Positions 17,501 through 25,370 of a stretch of 64,000 bases of DNA are shown here, one piece after another (position 1 is the stretch's first letter; the number at the start of each line of letters is the position of its first letter). Location: NCBI GenBank assembly GCA_964595955.1, contig CAZQSF010000004.1, positions 17,012 through 81,011 on the forward strand. Reading direction: 5' to 3'. Under the pieces are notes generated by a model. That model was not told the DNA's origin. It did no database searches and was given only the letters and a program-made list of their open reading frames with translations. This DNA comes from JAJDFU01 sp964595955. GTDB taxonomy: Bacteria > Bacteroidota > Bacteroidia > Chitinophagales > Saprospiraceae. Both the position numbers and the translations under genes were made by a program.

Positions 17501-20161
17501 GGTGAAGGTCTCTCCATCGCAGATGGATTCCACCAGATCGGTTACGGGCACGTCGAGCACGGTCAGGTCCAGGTTGATGACGCTATCACAACCGGTGGTT
17601 TGATCGGGCAAGATGAGCTCGTAAACCCCGGTTGTGGTAAATGGGGTGCCTCCGGCGGTAAAGGTCTCGCCGTCGCAAATGGATTCCACCAGGTTGGTCG
17701 TATCGTTGTTGATTACCGTCAGATCCAGGGTGAACACGCTGTCGCAACCTTGGGCAGTCACGTAGGATACATCGTAAACTCCGGTAGCGTTATAGGTTTC
17801 GCCGCTGGGTATGGTGTAATCTTCCCCTTCGCAAATGGATGTGGCCAGGGTGTCGGTAAGCACGTCTTGCACGGTGAGATTAAGCGTAACCACAGAGTCG
17901 CAGCCTAGCACCTGGGTTTGCAGAGGTATAGTGTAGGTGCCCGCCTGGGTGAAGGTGGAATCGCCTACGGAATAGGAGAGGCCGGTACAGATCTGTATGT
18001 TCAGCGTTGTATCTACATCGGGCACGACGGTCAGGTCGAGGTTGATGATGGAGTCGCAGCCGGTAGAGGCCGTCAGGGTATCCGTGTAAAGTCCCGTGGC
18101 TGAATAAGGGCCGATGGAGCCATCCACATAAGAGTCGCCGTCACAAATGGAAACGGTCAGGTCGGTTACCGGATTGGGCAGTACCGTGAGGTCCAGGATG
18201 ATGACGCTGTCGCAACCCAATACGGAAATGAGGGTATCGGTCCAGATGCCGGCGGTGTCGGCCAGCAGGCCGCCTATGGGAAAGGTTTCGCCCTCGCAAA
18301 TGGTGCCGCTGATATTGTTCGTTACCGTATTCAGAACCTGCAGATCCAGGTTCACGACCGAGTCGCAACCCGATGCTGCGGTCAGGGTGTCGGAATACAT
18401 GCCCGTGGTGGTATAGGTTGAACTCCCCACCGTGTAGCTGTCGCCGATACAAATTTCTTCCGTCAGGTCTGTGGTTACCGTGGGAATGACGGTCAGGTCG
18501 AGTATGACCACGCTGTCGCAGCCAATACTTGAGGTGAGTGTGTCTTCATAAACCCCCGTTGTATTGTAGAGGGTGCCGTTGAGGTCGTAGGATTCGCCCT
18601 CGCAGAGCGTTTCGACTATTGTGGAATCAATGGGGTCGAGCACGTTCAGGTTAAGGGTGATGACGCTATCGCATCCCAGATAGGAAGGCAGGATCTGGGT
18701 ATAGGTACCGGTCGCGCCGTAATTGACTCCGGCGATCGCTACCGAGTCGCCGTTACAAACTACGGTATCGATGGTGGTAGCCGGCGAATCCACAGTGAGA
18801 AATAACTGAATGGTACTGTCGCAGCCGCCGGGAGTTTGCAACACGGATTCGTAAAAGCCGGAGATGTTGAGCGGTACGCCGCCCAGATCGTAGAATTCAC
18901 CCTCGCAAATGGTCGTATCTACGATCCTGAAGGCGGGATTATCTACGGCCAGGTTGAGAATGATGGTGCTGTCGCAGCCCTGTGTGGTCTGGATGTCAAT
19001 CTGGTACAAGCCGGCTGCCCCAAATTGCTGGCCACCTGCTGTGAAAACCTCGCCGTTGCAGATCGCTTCATTGAGGATCTCAAATCCATTGGGGTATTGG
19101 ATCACCGTCAGATTGATCACACTGTCGCAACCACTGGCGGCCGGCAAGTTGATCTGGTAATCGCCACCCAAACCAAATACCTGGCCACCGTACGGAGGGG
19201 TCGTTTCGCCCTGGCAGATTTCTTCGGTAAAAAAGGATTCGGCTACGGGCAGCACGGTGAGGTCGAGCTCTACATCCTGATTGCAGCCGCTGCCGTCGGT
19301 ATAGCTGAAATTGTATACCCCGGTGGCGTCAAAGGGACCATTCCCCTGGTAGGAGAAGGTTTGCCCTTCGCAGATAGTCTGCTGGATCTGCTCCAGCGGA
19401 AGATCGCCTACATTCACGGTAATACACTCCTGATCGCCGTCAAAACAGGCGTTGGTGGGCGTTACGCACACATTGTACGTACCCGGCCCGGGGAAGTCGA
19501 TGGTTTGACTGTTGCCGGAACCTATAAAGTTGCCGTTGAGGGTCCATTCGTAAATACCCGCATTGTCGACCTGGTTGGCAAAGTAATTGCCGCTGCCACC
19601 CGTACATACCTGAGTGGGACCGTTGATGCTCGTCTGATCGGTGATGGGGCTGGCACCGGTGGCGCCGCTGGTCACATCAATGGAAAAGTCGCAGATATCG
19701 CCTCCGTTCCCATCAATGACGATGTAGTATATCCCCCCGGGTACGAGGCCGTTCATGTCGAGGATCGCCGGATTGAATTCATCGACCCCGCCGGGTAAGC
19801 AGGCTGACACCAGGGAGAAATCGCTGCAGTCCTGCGTATTGTATACGCCAATCTGCAACCCGGCACCGTCGTTACAATTGAAGGGCTGAATTTCCAGGGT
19901 GAGGTTTGGGGTGGCTGCCACAAAGCCGAACCACTGCGTATTGTGCAGCTGGGGCGCACAGAAACCCGGAGGGGCCTGGCCCAGGTTGAGGTTGTTGTTG
20001 TTGGAAACGATACCGTCGATGGAACCGCATTGCACGCAGGCTCCTGCGCAAGTACTGGAAGAAGGAAGCTGCCCGGGAGGGCAGGGGTCGATCTGCACCT
20101 GTGCCCAGGCAAAGGTTGCAAAGAACAAACTCGTTGTTAATAGCCAAATCCGGCGTCTCAT
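14579..20161 (-). CDS. Giant T9SS-secreted surface protein with 23 tandem repeats
   Basis: 1,860 residues, exported. Signal peptide at the N terminus (RRRIWLLTTSLFFATFAWA), then a Cys-rich region and a PKD-like domain (around residues 185-245). Residues about 256-1436 hold 23 tandem repeats of 50-52 residues with consensus ICxGxxxxxG...YxxTG.Y...L.a..GCDS(V/I)xxLdLTV. Three SprB-type repeats follow (DVLCNGGADG, VSCFGSADG, PPCAGDESG), then an Ig-like segment and, at about 1760-1860, the type B T9SS sorting domain (CHU_C/gliding-motility C-terminal; IPNVFSPNGDGNND). The protein is expected to cross the outer membrane through T9SS and be displayed or released as an adhesin. I chose the ATG before RRRIW because it begins a clean signal peptide; an upstream in-frame start adds 33 residues without one. 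Confidence 0.92.
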   Translation of the reverse strand: MRRRIWLLTTSLFFATFAWAQVQIDPCPPGQLPSSSTCAGACVQCGSIDGIVSNNNNLNLGQAPPGFCAPQLHNTQWFGFVAATPNLTLEIQPFNCNDGAGLQIGVYNTQDCSDFSLVSACLPGGVDEFNPAILDMNGLVPGGIYYIVIDGNGGDICDFSIDVTSGATGASPITDQTSINGPTQVCTGGSGNYFANQVDNAGIYEWTLNGNFIGSGNSQTIDFPGPGTYNVCVTPTNACFDGDQECITVNVGDLPLEQIQQTICEGQTFSYQGNGPFDATGVYNFSYTDGSGCNQDVELDLTVLPVAESFFTEEICQGETTPPYGGQVFGLGGDYQINLPAASGCDSVINLTVIQYPNGFEILNEAICNGEVFTAGGQQFGAAGLYQIDIQTTQGCDSTIILNLAVDNPAFRIVDTTICEGEFYDLGGVPLNISGFYESVLQTPGGCDSTIQLFLTVDSPATTIDTVVCNGDSVAIAGVNYGATGTYTQILPSYLGCDSVITLNLNVLDPIDSTIVETLCEGESYDLNGTLYNTTGVYEDTLTSSIGCDSVVILDLTVIPTVTTDLTEEICIGDSYTVGSSTYTTTGMYSDTLTAASGCDSVVNLDLQVLNTVTNNISGTICEGETFPIGGLLADTAGIWTDTLISVLGCDSVIILDLTVLPNPVTDLTVSICDGDSYVDGSIGPYSATGLYTDTLTASTGCDSIINLDLTVVPDVDTTLNIQICTGLSYSVGDSTFTQAGTYTIPLQTQVLGCDSVVTLNLTVQDVLTDTLATSICEGEDYTIPSGETYNATGVYDVSYVTAQGCDSVFTLDLTVINNDTTNLVESICDGETFTAGGTPFTTTGVYELILPDQTTGCDSVINLDLTVLDVPVTDLVESICDGETFTMGGNPFTTTGFYTDTLVAANGCDSIINLDLTVLDVPVTDLVESICDGETYTVGSSSYTTTGVYQDVLTAANGCDSIVNLDLTVLNVPVTDLVESICDGETFTVGGSSYTTTGVYQDVLTAANGCDSIVNLDLTVNPIEVTDLDIGICTGFTYDIDTLSFDSTGFYTVVLTASTGCDSIVNLTLTVTDFIETNLTESICDGDSYTLGTNTYTTAGTYSETFTAVDGCDSVVNVDLSVIPIPVTDLTESICQGDTFVLNGVDYTATGLYSDTVLASTGCDSIINLDLTVIQPLVTDLAETICEGESFAVGDSTYTQAGTYQNLFTAVSTGCDSIVNLDLTVIPIVETNLVESICDGESFPVGSSSYTASGLYQDVLTAASGCDSVVNLDLTVLPIPLTSLQESICEGDQYTVGTSIYTQSGSYSDTLTAFTGCDSIVNLDLTVIPTAQTTLDEAICDGDTYTVGNQSFDASGTYSVTLTAQSTGCDSVVTLNLTVNPIDTTDLVAAICEGEAFTIGPDDYTQTGMYTTVLQAGTGCDSIVNLDLTVYPCDLDFTLATEDVLCNGGADGQITFSMEIGTPPYTYTWQQLGGGLTGSGSLAANGLPETLDSLPAGQYQILVTDSFDVVQVIDAQVAQPDPILLSVDASNYGVFNVSCFGSADGFATVTASGGAGAFRYDWSNGQGGPTIENLSAGTYTVTVTDGNGCLDSTQLVLTEPEPVLGSLELVDPPCAGDESGAIIVEEVNGGTSPYLYTIDGGIFTGEPIFTNLAAGQYIVAVEDVNGCVFEETVTLQEPNELVLELGEDLEIELGDSVRITAQTNEGGTVESISWEPADAVDCDTCITNMVNPSTTTTYFLTLIDSSGCLARDNITVIVDRRRYIYIPNVFSPNGDGNNDFHTIFGRDDRVRRIVEYQVYDRWGETMVTLRDFAPNNPLVGWDGTHRGKPMNPGVYVYHATVEFFDGHTEFYEGDVVLLR
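15862..19385 (-). repeat. Tandem in-frame repeat array (23 units, ~153 bp)
   Basis: Coding repeats of about 150-156 bp within the T9SS surface gene. Units at 17104-17256 and 17257-17409 differ at only 4 of 153 positions, and the following unit keeps the exact 153-bp period, showing recent local duplication; units near the two ends are much more diverged. Each unit carries two cysteines, one in IC(D/E)G and one in GCDS. Confidence 0.9.
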
Positions 20162-20522
20162 AGCATTGGGTGCTTTGTAGGAAAAAATCTGTCTTCTGTG
20201 GGTTTTTTGGAACCAAAGCGCACTACAGAGGGTGCAAAAGGCGTATTCCGCCTGTGCCAATGGGGGATGAGCCGGTCAAATGACGGCTCCTTTCAGCTTG
20301 CTTCTTTGGATATGCCGCTTAAACTAAAGGTGGGTTTTTTTTCTCCCTTTGTTTTCCACACCTCTAGAAATTGTAAAAGTATCAAATCCGGGGCCCATCC
20401 AAAAACAAATTCTGAAATAATTGCCGCCGGAGAAATCCTTTTTGGGCAAACTGCCACTTACAAGACAGAATCAAATATGCAAGGTCCGGCCATGTAACAG
20501 CAAATTTGGGAATTGCGTTCAG
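20162..20522. other. 361-bp intergenic region
   Basis: AT-richer than its surroundings. It must hold the promoter of the T9SS gene, but I find no exact TAnnTTTG on the minus strand. No reading frame, tRNA or clear hairpin is supported. Confidence 0.4.
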
Positions 20523-21638
20523 TCAGTCCCATCCGAGAGCCTGGCGCATGCGTTTGTGCAAGTCGGTGTTTTCGTAAATGCCGTGGAAGAGTTCTGCCCG
20601 GGGCCCATACGCAAAAACCGGGATGAGCGTAGCGGTGTGGTCGGTGGTGGTGAAGGCCGTGATCAGGGAGTCCGGGCTAGATCCCGGATTGATAGCATAG
20701 CCTCCGGTTTCGTGATCGGCCGTAACCAGGACCAAGGTTTCTCCTTGTTTCCGGGCAAAGTCCAGGGCGGCTGCTACGGCCCGGTCGAAATCCAGGGTTT
20801 CCGAAACGATGTAATCCGATGCATTGGCATGGCCCCCCCAGTCGATCTGTGATCCTTCCACCATGAGGAAGAATCCTTTGTCGCTACGCGCCTGGAGATA
20901 GGTGGTTGCCATCCGGGTAGATTCGGGCAGATAAGTGCGTCCCTGTGAATAGGGTAGGGGCTGATCCCGGGCTGTGAAATAGGCGAAGTTGGCAGATGTG
21001 TCCAGTGTGATATCCGCCAGGGCTTGCTCCAGAAAAGTGTGGACGTGGTAGCCCTTCTCCTTCAGTTCTTCCAACAGGTTTCGCTCATCCCTTACTCGTT
21101 CGGCGAAGTAGCGCAGCCCGCCCCCAAGTACGAAATCGACCTCGGTTTCAAGGAAAAAGGCGGCGATGTCTTCCATCTGTTTCCGGCTTTTCACATGCGC
21201 AATAAAAGCGGCAGGGGTAGCATGAGTGATGCTGGAAGTGGCAATGAGGCCGGACGCCAAGCCCCGTTCTTCCGCTTCTTCCAAGAGGGTGGTGACCGGG
21301 AGGGTATCGCGACCTACCCCAATGGCACCATTGTAGGTCTTGACGCCGCAGCTGAAAGCCGTGGCACCGGCTGCCGAATCGGTGATCAGGTCGTTGGACG
21401 CGTAGGGCTTATGCAGGCCGGTCACGGGGAACCGGCTGAGGGCCAGGGGTTCGGCTGTGCTGTACATCGCTGCGGTGATCTGCGCCAGGCCCATGCCGTC
21501 GCCAATGAGCAGGATCAGGTTGCGGGCGGGCGGACCCAGGTCCTCAGACGGGCTAACGGGGATTTGCCGGCCGGATTGGCACCCGATGCAGAGCAACATC
21601 AGCAATAGCCCGAGGCGAAAATGAAGTGGGAACCCCAT
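20523..21638 (-). CDS. Alkaline phosphatase (PhoA family), lipoprotein
   Basis: Phosphate-scavenging phosphomonoesterase of the alkaline phosphatase superfamily, 371 residues. Export signal with a lipobox-like CIGC (Cys20) suggests attachment to a membrane facing the periplasm or outside. LIGDGMG gives metal ligand Asp47, DSAAGATA gives the nucleophile Ser88, VTADHETGG and DHTATLIPVFAYGP give the remaining zinc ligands. The ATG before GFPLHFRLGLLL was chosen because it starts the signal; a longer frame overlaps dprA. dprA ends 11 bases upstream on the same strand. Confidence 0.93.
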   Translation of the reverse strand: MGFPLHFRLGLLLMLLCIGCQSGRQIPVSPSEDLGPPARNLILLIGDGMGLAQITAAMYSTAEPLALSRFPVTGLHKPYASNDLITDSAAGATAFSCGVKTYNGAIGVGRDTLPVTTLLEEAEERGLASGLIATSSITHATPAAFIAHVKSRKQMEDIAAFFLETEVDFVLGGGLRYFAERVRDERNLLEELKEKGYHVHTFLEQALADITLDTSANFAYFTARDQPLPYSQGRTYLPESTRMATTYLQARSDKGFFLMVEGSQIDWGGHANASDYIVSETLDFDRAVAAALDFARKQGETLVLVTADHETGGYAINPGSSPDSLITAFTTTDHTATLIPVFAYGPRAELFHGIYENTDLHKRMRQALGWD

Positions 21639-21649
21639 AGCGGTGAAAC

Positions 21650-22750
21650 CTATTTGTTGAGCAGGTATCGGTTGCCAGGCAAGGCGCGCACTACTCCCTT
21701 GCACTCAAGCTCGAGAAGCAGGGTAGCTAAGGCGCTGTTTGTCATTTTTGAAGCGGCCCGGAGCTGATCGATACCCAACGGCTTTTCCTCGGCGAGCAAA
21801 GCTACAATTTTTTTCTCGCCGTCATTCAGGGCGGGAAACAGCTGACGCTGAACGGTGGAAGGCGGCTTGTCGTCCCAGCGCAGGGCTTTGGCAATGTCGT
21901 CCGAGCCTTCGATCAGGGCCGCTTTGTGGTGTTTGATGAGCATGTGGCAACCTTGGCTGCGGTTGTCGTAAACCCGCCCCGGGAGCGCGAAAACGTCCCG
22001 GTGGTAGCGGTTGGCAAATTCGGCGGTGATCAGCGAACCGCCCCGGGTACCCGATTCCACCACGACCACGGCATCGGCCAGGCCGGCAATTATGCGATTG
22101 CGCATCGGAAAGTGATCCTTTTCGGGCAAGGTGTCGAACGGGTGCTCACTGAGAAGGCCTCCTTGCCGGCACATTCGATCGGCCAGTTGACGGTGTGCCT
22201 GAGGGTAGATGTGTCGCAAGCCGTTGGCCATGATCCCTATCGTCGGAATCCCAAGCTGGCAAGCGGTGCGATGTGCCGTGGCATCTATGCCGTAGGCCAG
22301 TCCGCTAACGATCAGAGGGCGGTATGGCGCGAGGCCTTCCACGAGGCGCTCGCATTGTTGCTGGCCGTAAGCGGAAGGCTGGCGGGTACCCACGATGGCA
22401 ACTGATTTTTCCGGATTTAAATCCAGCTCGCCTCGAAAGAACAAAAGGATGGGGCTGTCGTCGAAGGTTTTTAAGCGAGCGGGATAATTTTCATCCAGAT
22501 AGAAGGTCATTTGTACCTCGGCACGGATGAGCTTTTGGTATTCCGCCTCCGCCTGCTCTAAAATGCCCTTTCCGCGCTGAATGGTGCTCGCTATGGTCGG
22601 ACCGATTCCAGGAATCCGCTGTAAAGACCTGCCGGAGGTGCGAAATATCGCCTCCGGCCCCCCGCAATAACTCACCAGCTGGCGCGCCAGCACCGGGCCC
22701 ACGCCGGGCAGCAGCAATAGGGCCAACTGATAAATCCGGTTCCTTTCCAT
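21650..22750 (-). CDS. dprA: DNA-processing protein DprA
   Basis: Binds incoming single-stranded DNA during natural transformation and loads RecA. 366 residues in three parts: N-terminal helix-hairpin-helix/SAM-like segment (LLPGVGPVLARQL, IPGIGPTIAS), the central Rossmann-fold domain (SVAIVGTRQPSAYG, SGLAYGIDATAH, GTRGGSLITAEFA) and a C-terminal winged helix (ALLAEEKPLGIDQLRAASKM onward). All typical motifs are present. A GTG two codons upstream is an alternative start. Confidence 0.95.
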   Translation of the reverse strand: MERNRIYQLALLLLPGVGPVLARQLVSYCGGPEAIFRTSGRSLQRIPGIGPTIASTIQRGKGILEQAEAEYQKLIRAEVQMTFYLDENYPARLKTFDDSPILLFFRGELDLNPEKSVAIVGTRQPSAYGQQQCERLVEGLAPYRPLIVSGLAYGIDATAHRTACQLGIPTIGIMANGLRHIYPQAHRQLADRMCRQGGLLSEHPFDTLPEKDHFPMRNRIIAGLADAVVVVESGTRGGSLITAEFANRYHRDVFALPGRVYDNRSQGCHMLIKHHKAALIEGSDDIAKALRWDDKPPSTVQRQLFPALNDGEKKIVALLAEEKPLGIDQLRAASKMTNSALATLLLELECKGVVRALPGNRYLLNK

Positions 22751-22861
22751 AGCCACAATTCCAGATGATCGAAGCCGATAAACCCCAAAATTGCCTTACT
22801 TTGTCATAAGGCTGCGTCTTGAAAGGGGCATCCAAAAAATACAAAATGCCACGCCAATACT

Positions 22862-23398
22862 ATGAGTGAGAAAAGGCAAATTATCCTGTTTCGCGTCCAA
22901 CTCGTGCTCATTCTCGCCTTCTTTGTAGGGTTTCTCATCTGGGCCAATACCCGTTGCGATCGCATGCGCGAGCAGTACCGGGACAAATGGGAAGAGCGCC
23001 AGGCCGTCTTGGAAACTGCAAAGCAGGATTCCATAGCTAAGGCCCGACAGGCCGATTCGTTGGCCAAAGCGCTCAACGACGCTCCTCCGCCGGCCCCGGA
23101 AGGCCCGGGTACGACCGTCTTGTCCCCCCGGCAACGATACACCCCTTTGTATGCGACGATCGATGGTCTTAACCTCCGAGCCGAACCCAACCTGGACGGA
23201 AAAATCCTCACCCGCTTAAAATTGTACGAGGAGGTGGAGTTTCTCAATGAGGTCACCGACAGCACCACCCAGGTCAGCCTCGGCAAAATTGAAACGGATG
23301 CTCCCTGGATCAAGGTCCGGTCCCGCAAGGGGCACGTAGGCTGGGTATACGGCGCCGGCGTTCACTACTACAAGAGAAAGCAGGAAGGCGCCATGTAA
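22862..23398 (+). CDS. Membrane-anchored bacterial SH3-domain protein
   Basis: 178 residues: short cytoplasmic N terminus, one transmembrane helix (residues ~8-28), a coiled, Ala/Lys/Asp-rich linker and Pro-rich hinge, then an SH3-type-3 fold (ATIDGLNLRAEPNLDGKIL ... WIKVRSRKGHVGWVYGAGVHYY). Such domains usually bind peptidoglycan or peptides in the periplasm. The stop codon directly abuts that of the convergent glucosaminidase-like gene. Specific role unknown. Confidence 0.82.
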   Translation: MSEKRQIILFRVQLVLILAFFVGFLIWANTRCDRMREQYRDKWEERQAVLETAKQDSIAKARQADSLAKALNDAPPPAPEGPGTTVLSPRQRYTPLYATIDGLNLRAEPNLDGKILTRLKLYEEVEFLNEVTDSTTQVSLGKIETDAPWIKVRSRKGHVGWVYGAGVHYYKRKQEGAM

Positions 23399-24100
23399 TC
23401 AGTAGTCTTCCAGCCGGAAGGTCCGGATCGCAGCCTGCAACTGCAGCTCGTAATCGGGAATTTGCCGGAAATCCCTTTCGCTCAGGGCCTCAATCCACTT
23501 TCCTATGGATTTGCCTTTGAGCTTTCTGAGATCGGCCCGGCTACCTGTCGTCAGATACAGGCTGTGGTCGCGAAAGCTGGTCCATGCATTGGGATAGGCC
23601 CGCAGGCAGCTTCCGTCAAAACTAGACCTCGGGCCCTTCCAGTCCGAAGTGCATGGCAGCGCAAAATAATTGTTCGCCTCCTCGGCGATGATGGATTTTC
23701 CCGCTTTGCTGATCAATAGCGCATGCCCCAGGATAATCGCGGCAGGTAGGCCAAACTTTTTTTCTTCCGCCTTTGCTACGTCCGCAAATCGATCCAGAAA
23801 GCTGCGAACGGTGCCGGGTTCAAGCGCTTCCACCGACTGAAGCAAAACCAACTCGGGTTCCGAAGGGGCCGAGCTCAGGCCCAGCTTTTGCCCGTTCTCC
23901 GGCGGTACAGACCATTCGGTGAAGGACTCTTCAGGACCCTGTTCCACAGGCTGTGGCGATTCCGGTTGAGCCGGGCTGTTGAGCTGAAGGTGGAAACTGA
24001 GATCCTTTTTCAATAAAACAAACAATAGGAGTCCGATCCACACCAAGTGAAACCAATGCTTCCGTAAGTAGGTATAGAGACGTTGAGCGTTCGCGATCAT
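23399..24100 (-). CDS. Glucosaminidase-domain protein lacking the catalytic Glu
   Basis: 233 residues: an N-terminal membrane anchor (about 17-30), a Pro/Glu-rich linker and a C-terminal domain of the FlgJ/LytG glucosaminidase family (PF01832): FADVAKAEEKKFGLPAAIILGHALL, EEANNYFAL, then a helical tail. In active relatives the sequence around 127-134 reads xxLLESxxG; here it is ALLISKAG, with Ile130 (codon ATC) in place of the Glu. It is probably a non-catalytic peptidoglycan-binding protein, or the active residue lies elsewhere. Divergent promoter-like sequence lies just upstream. Confidence 0.75.
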   Translation of the reverse strand: MIANAQRLYTYLRKHWFHLVWIGLLLFVLLKKDLSFHLQLNSPAQPESPQPVEQGPEESFTEWSVPPENGQKLGLSSAPSEPELVLLQSVEALEPGTVRSFLDRFADVAKAEEKKFGLPAAIILGHALLISKAGKSIIAEEANNYFALPCTSDWKGPRSSFDGSCLRAYPNAWTSFRDHSLYLTTGSRADLRKLKGKSIGKWIEALSERDFRQIPDYELQLQAAIRTFRLEDY

Positions 24101-24131
24101 GTATCCTAAGTTTAGGCCGTTAGAATACGAT

Positions 24132-24162
24132 CAAATTTAAAACAAAATGTTTTAAAATGCAA
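24132..24162 (-). promoter_or_regulatory. Promoter with embedded palindrome for the glucosaminidase-like gene
   Basis: On the minus strand a TTG (24160-24162) is followed after 20 bases by TAAATTTG (24132-24139), fitting the Bacteroidota -33/-7 pattern. The spacer contains a perfect 9-bp inverted repeat, TTTAAAACA-AAA-TGTTTTAAA (24136-24156), overlapping the -7 box, which could bind a dimeric regulator. Confidence 0.5.
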
Positions 24163-24209
24163 GCCGGGTTTAATGGTCGAGCTCAACGACCGGGTAAAGG
24201 CTGCCGACA

Positions 24210-25370
24210 CTAAAGGTTTTGGAAGGCGACCTCGAGGTCCTCGATGAGGTCGTCGGCATCCTCTATGCCGACGCTGAGCCTGATCAGGGAGTCGGTCAGG
24301 CCCACCTTCTCCCGTTCTTTTTTGGGGATAGAGGCATGGGTCATGGTCGCCGGGTGGCCGATGAGCGATTCCACACCGCCCAGCGATTCGGCCAAGGTGA
24401 AAAGCTTGGTATTGCTCAGGACCTTCTGGGCATCTTTGAGCGTGTTTTCATAGAGGTCGAAGGAGACCATGGCACCGAAATCGCGCATTTGGGTCTTGGC
24501 AATTTTGTGATTGGGGTGCTCTTTGAACCCGGGATAGTAAACGTTTTTCACCTTGGGGTGGGCTTGCAGGTATTTGGCAATTTTCTTGGCATTTTTACAG
24601 GCCCGTTCCACGCGCACATGCAGGGTTTTTATTCCGCGCAGCACCAGGAAACAATCTTGGGGGCCCGGCACCGCACCCACTGCGTTCTGAAGGAAATACA
24701 GGCGTTCAGCCAGCTCGTCGCTGCGGCTTACGACCGCACCCAACACCACATCGCTGTGTCCGCCGAGGTATTTTGTGGCTGAGTGAAGTACCAGGTCGGC
24801 TCCCAAATCGATGGGGTTTTGCAGGTAGGGGGAGGCAAAGGTGTTGTCCACGCAGGTGAGCACGCCCTTGTCGCGGGCGATCTGGCAAATGGCCTGGATA
24901 TCCACCAGGTTGAGCATGGGATTGGTGGGGGTTTCGATCCAGATCAGTCGGGTCTTTTTGGACAGGGCCTTTTCAACCTGACCGGGATCCTCCATATCCA
25001 GAAAGCGGCTTTCGATGCCGTAGCGCCGATGCACCTGCACCATTTGCCGGTAGGTACCGCCGTAGAGGTCGTTGGTGGACAAAATTTCGTCGCCGGGCTC
25101 CAGCAAACGCACGATGGCATCCAGAGCGGCCAGTCCGCTACTGAAACAAACGGCGGCCCGGCCATTCTCCAGGGCGGCCAGGTTGCTCTCCAAAACCGAA
25201 CGGGTGGGGTTTTGGGTCCGGGCATATTCGTACCCTTTGTGTACGCCGGGTGCCTCCTGAGCGTAGGTGCTCGTTTGGTAGATAGGGGTCATCACTGCGC
25301 CGGTAGCGGGATCGGGATGCACACCGGCGTGGATGACTTTTGTTCCGAATTTCATGTTGTCTGGTTTCAT
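24210..25370 (-). CDS. metB: Cystathionine gamma-synthase (or gamma-lyase), PLP-dependent
   Basis: Member of the Cys/Met metabolism PLP family, 386 residues, forming or cleaving cystathionine in methionine/cysteine metabolism. Motifs: YARTQNPTR (phosphate contact from the partner subunit), FSSGLAA, DNTFASPYLQNP, the PLP-lysine region SATKYLGGHSD, and SLGGVESLIGHPATMTH near the C terminus. Sequence alone does not separate synthase from lyase. Its ATG overlaps the transketolase C-terminal subunit stop (ATGA), so the three genes form one operon. Confidence 0.9.
   Translation of the reverse strand: MKPDNMKFGTKVIHAGVHPDPATGAVMTPIYQTSTYAQEAPGVHKGYEYARTQNPTRSVLESNLAALENGRAAVCFSSGLAALDAIVRLLEPGDEILSTNDLYGGTYRQMVQVHRRYGIESRFLDMEDPGQVEKALSKKTRLIWIETPTNPMLNLVDIQAICQIARDKGVLTCVDNTFASPYLQNPIDLGADLVLHSATKYLGGHSDVVLGAVVSRSDELAERLYFLQNAVGAVPGPQDCFLVLRGIKTLHVRVERACKNAKKIAKYLQAHPKVKNVYYPGFKEHPNHKIAKTQMRDFGAMVSFDLYENTLKDAQKVLSNTKLFTLAESLGGVESLIGHPATMTHASIPKKEREKVGLTDSLIRLSVGIEDADDLIEDLEVAFQNL

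Noticed and set aside
15862..19385. The 153-bp tandem repeats considered as a CRISPR array or satellite
   Set aside because: The repeats are in frame, coding and adjacent without spacers; they encode the surface-protein repeat.
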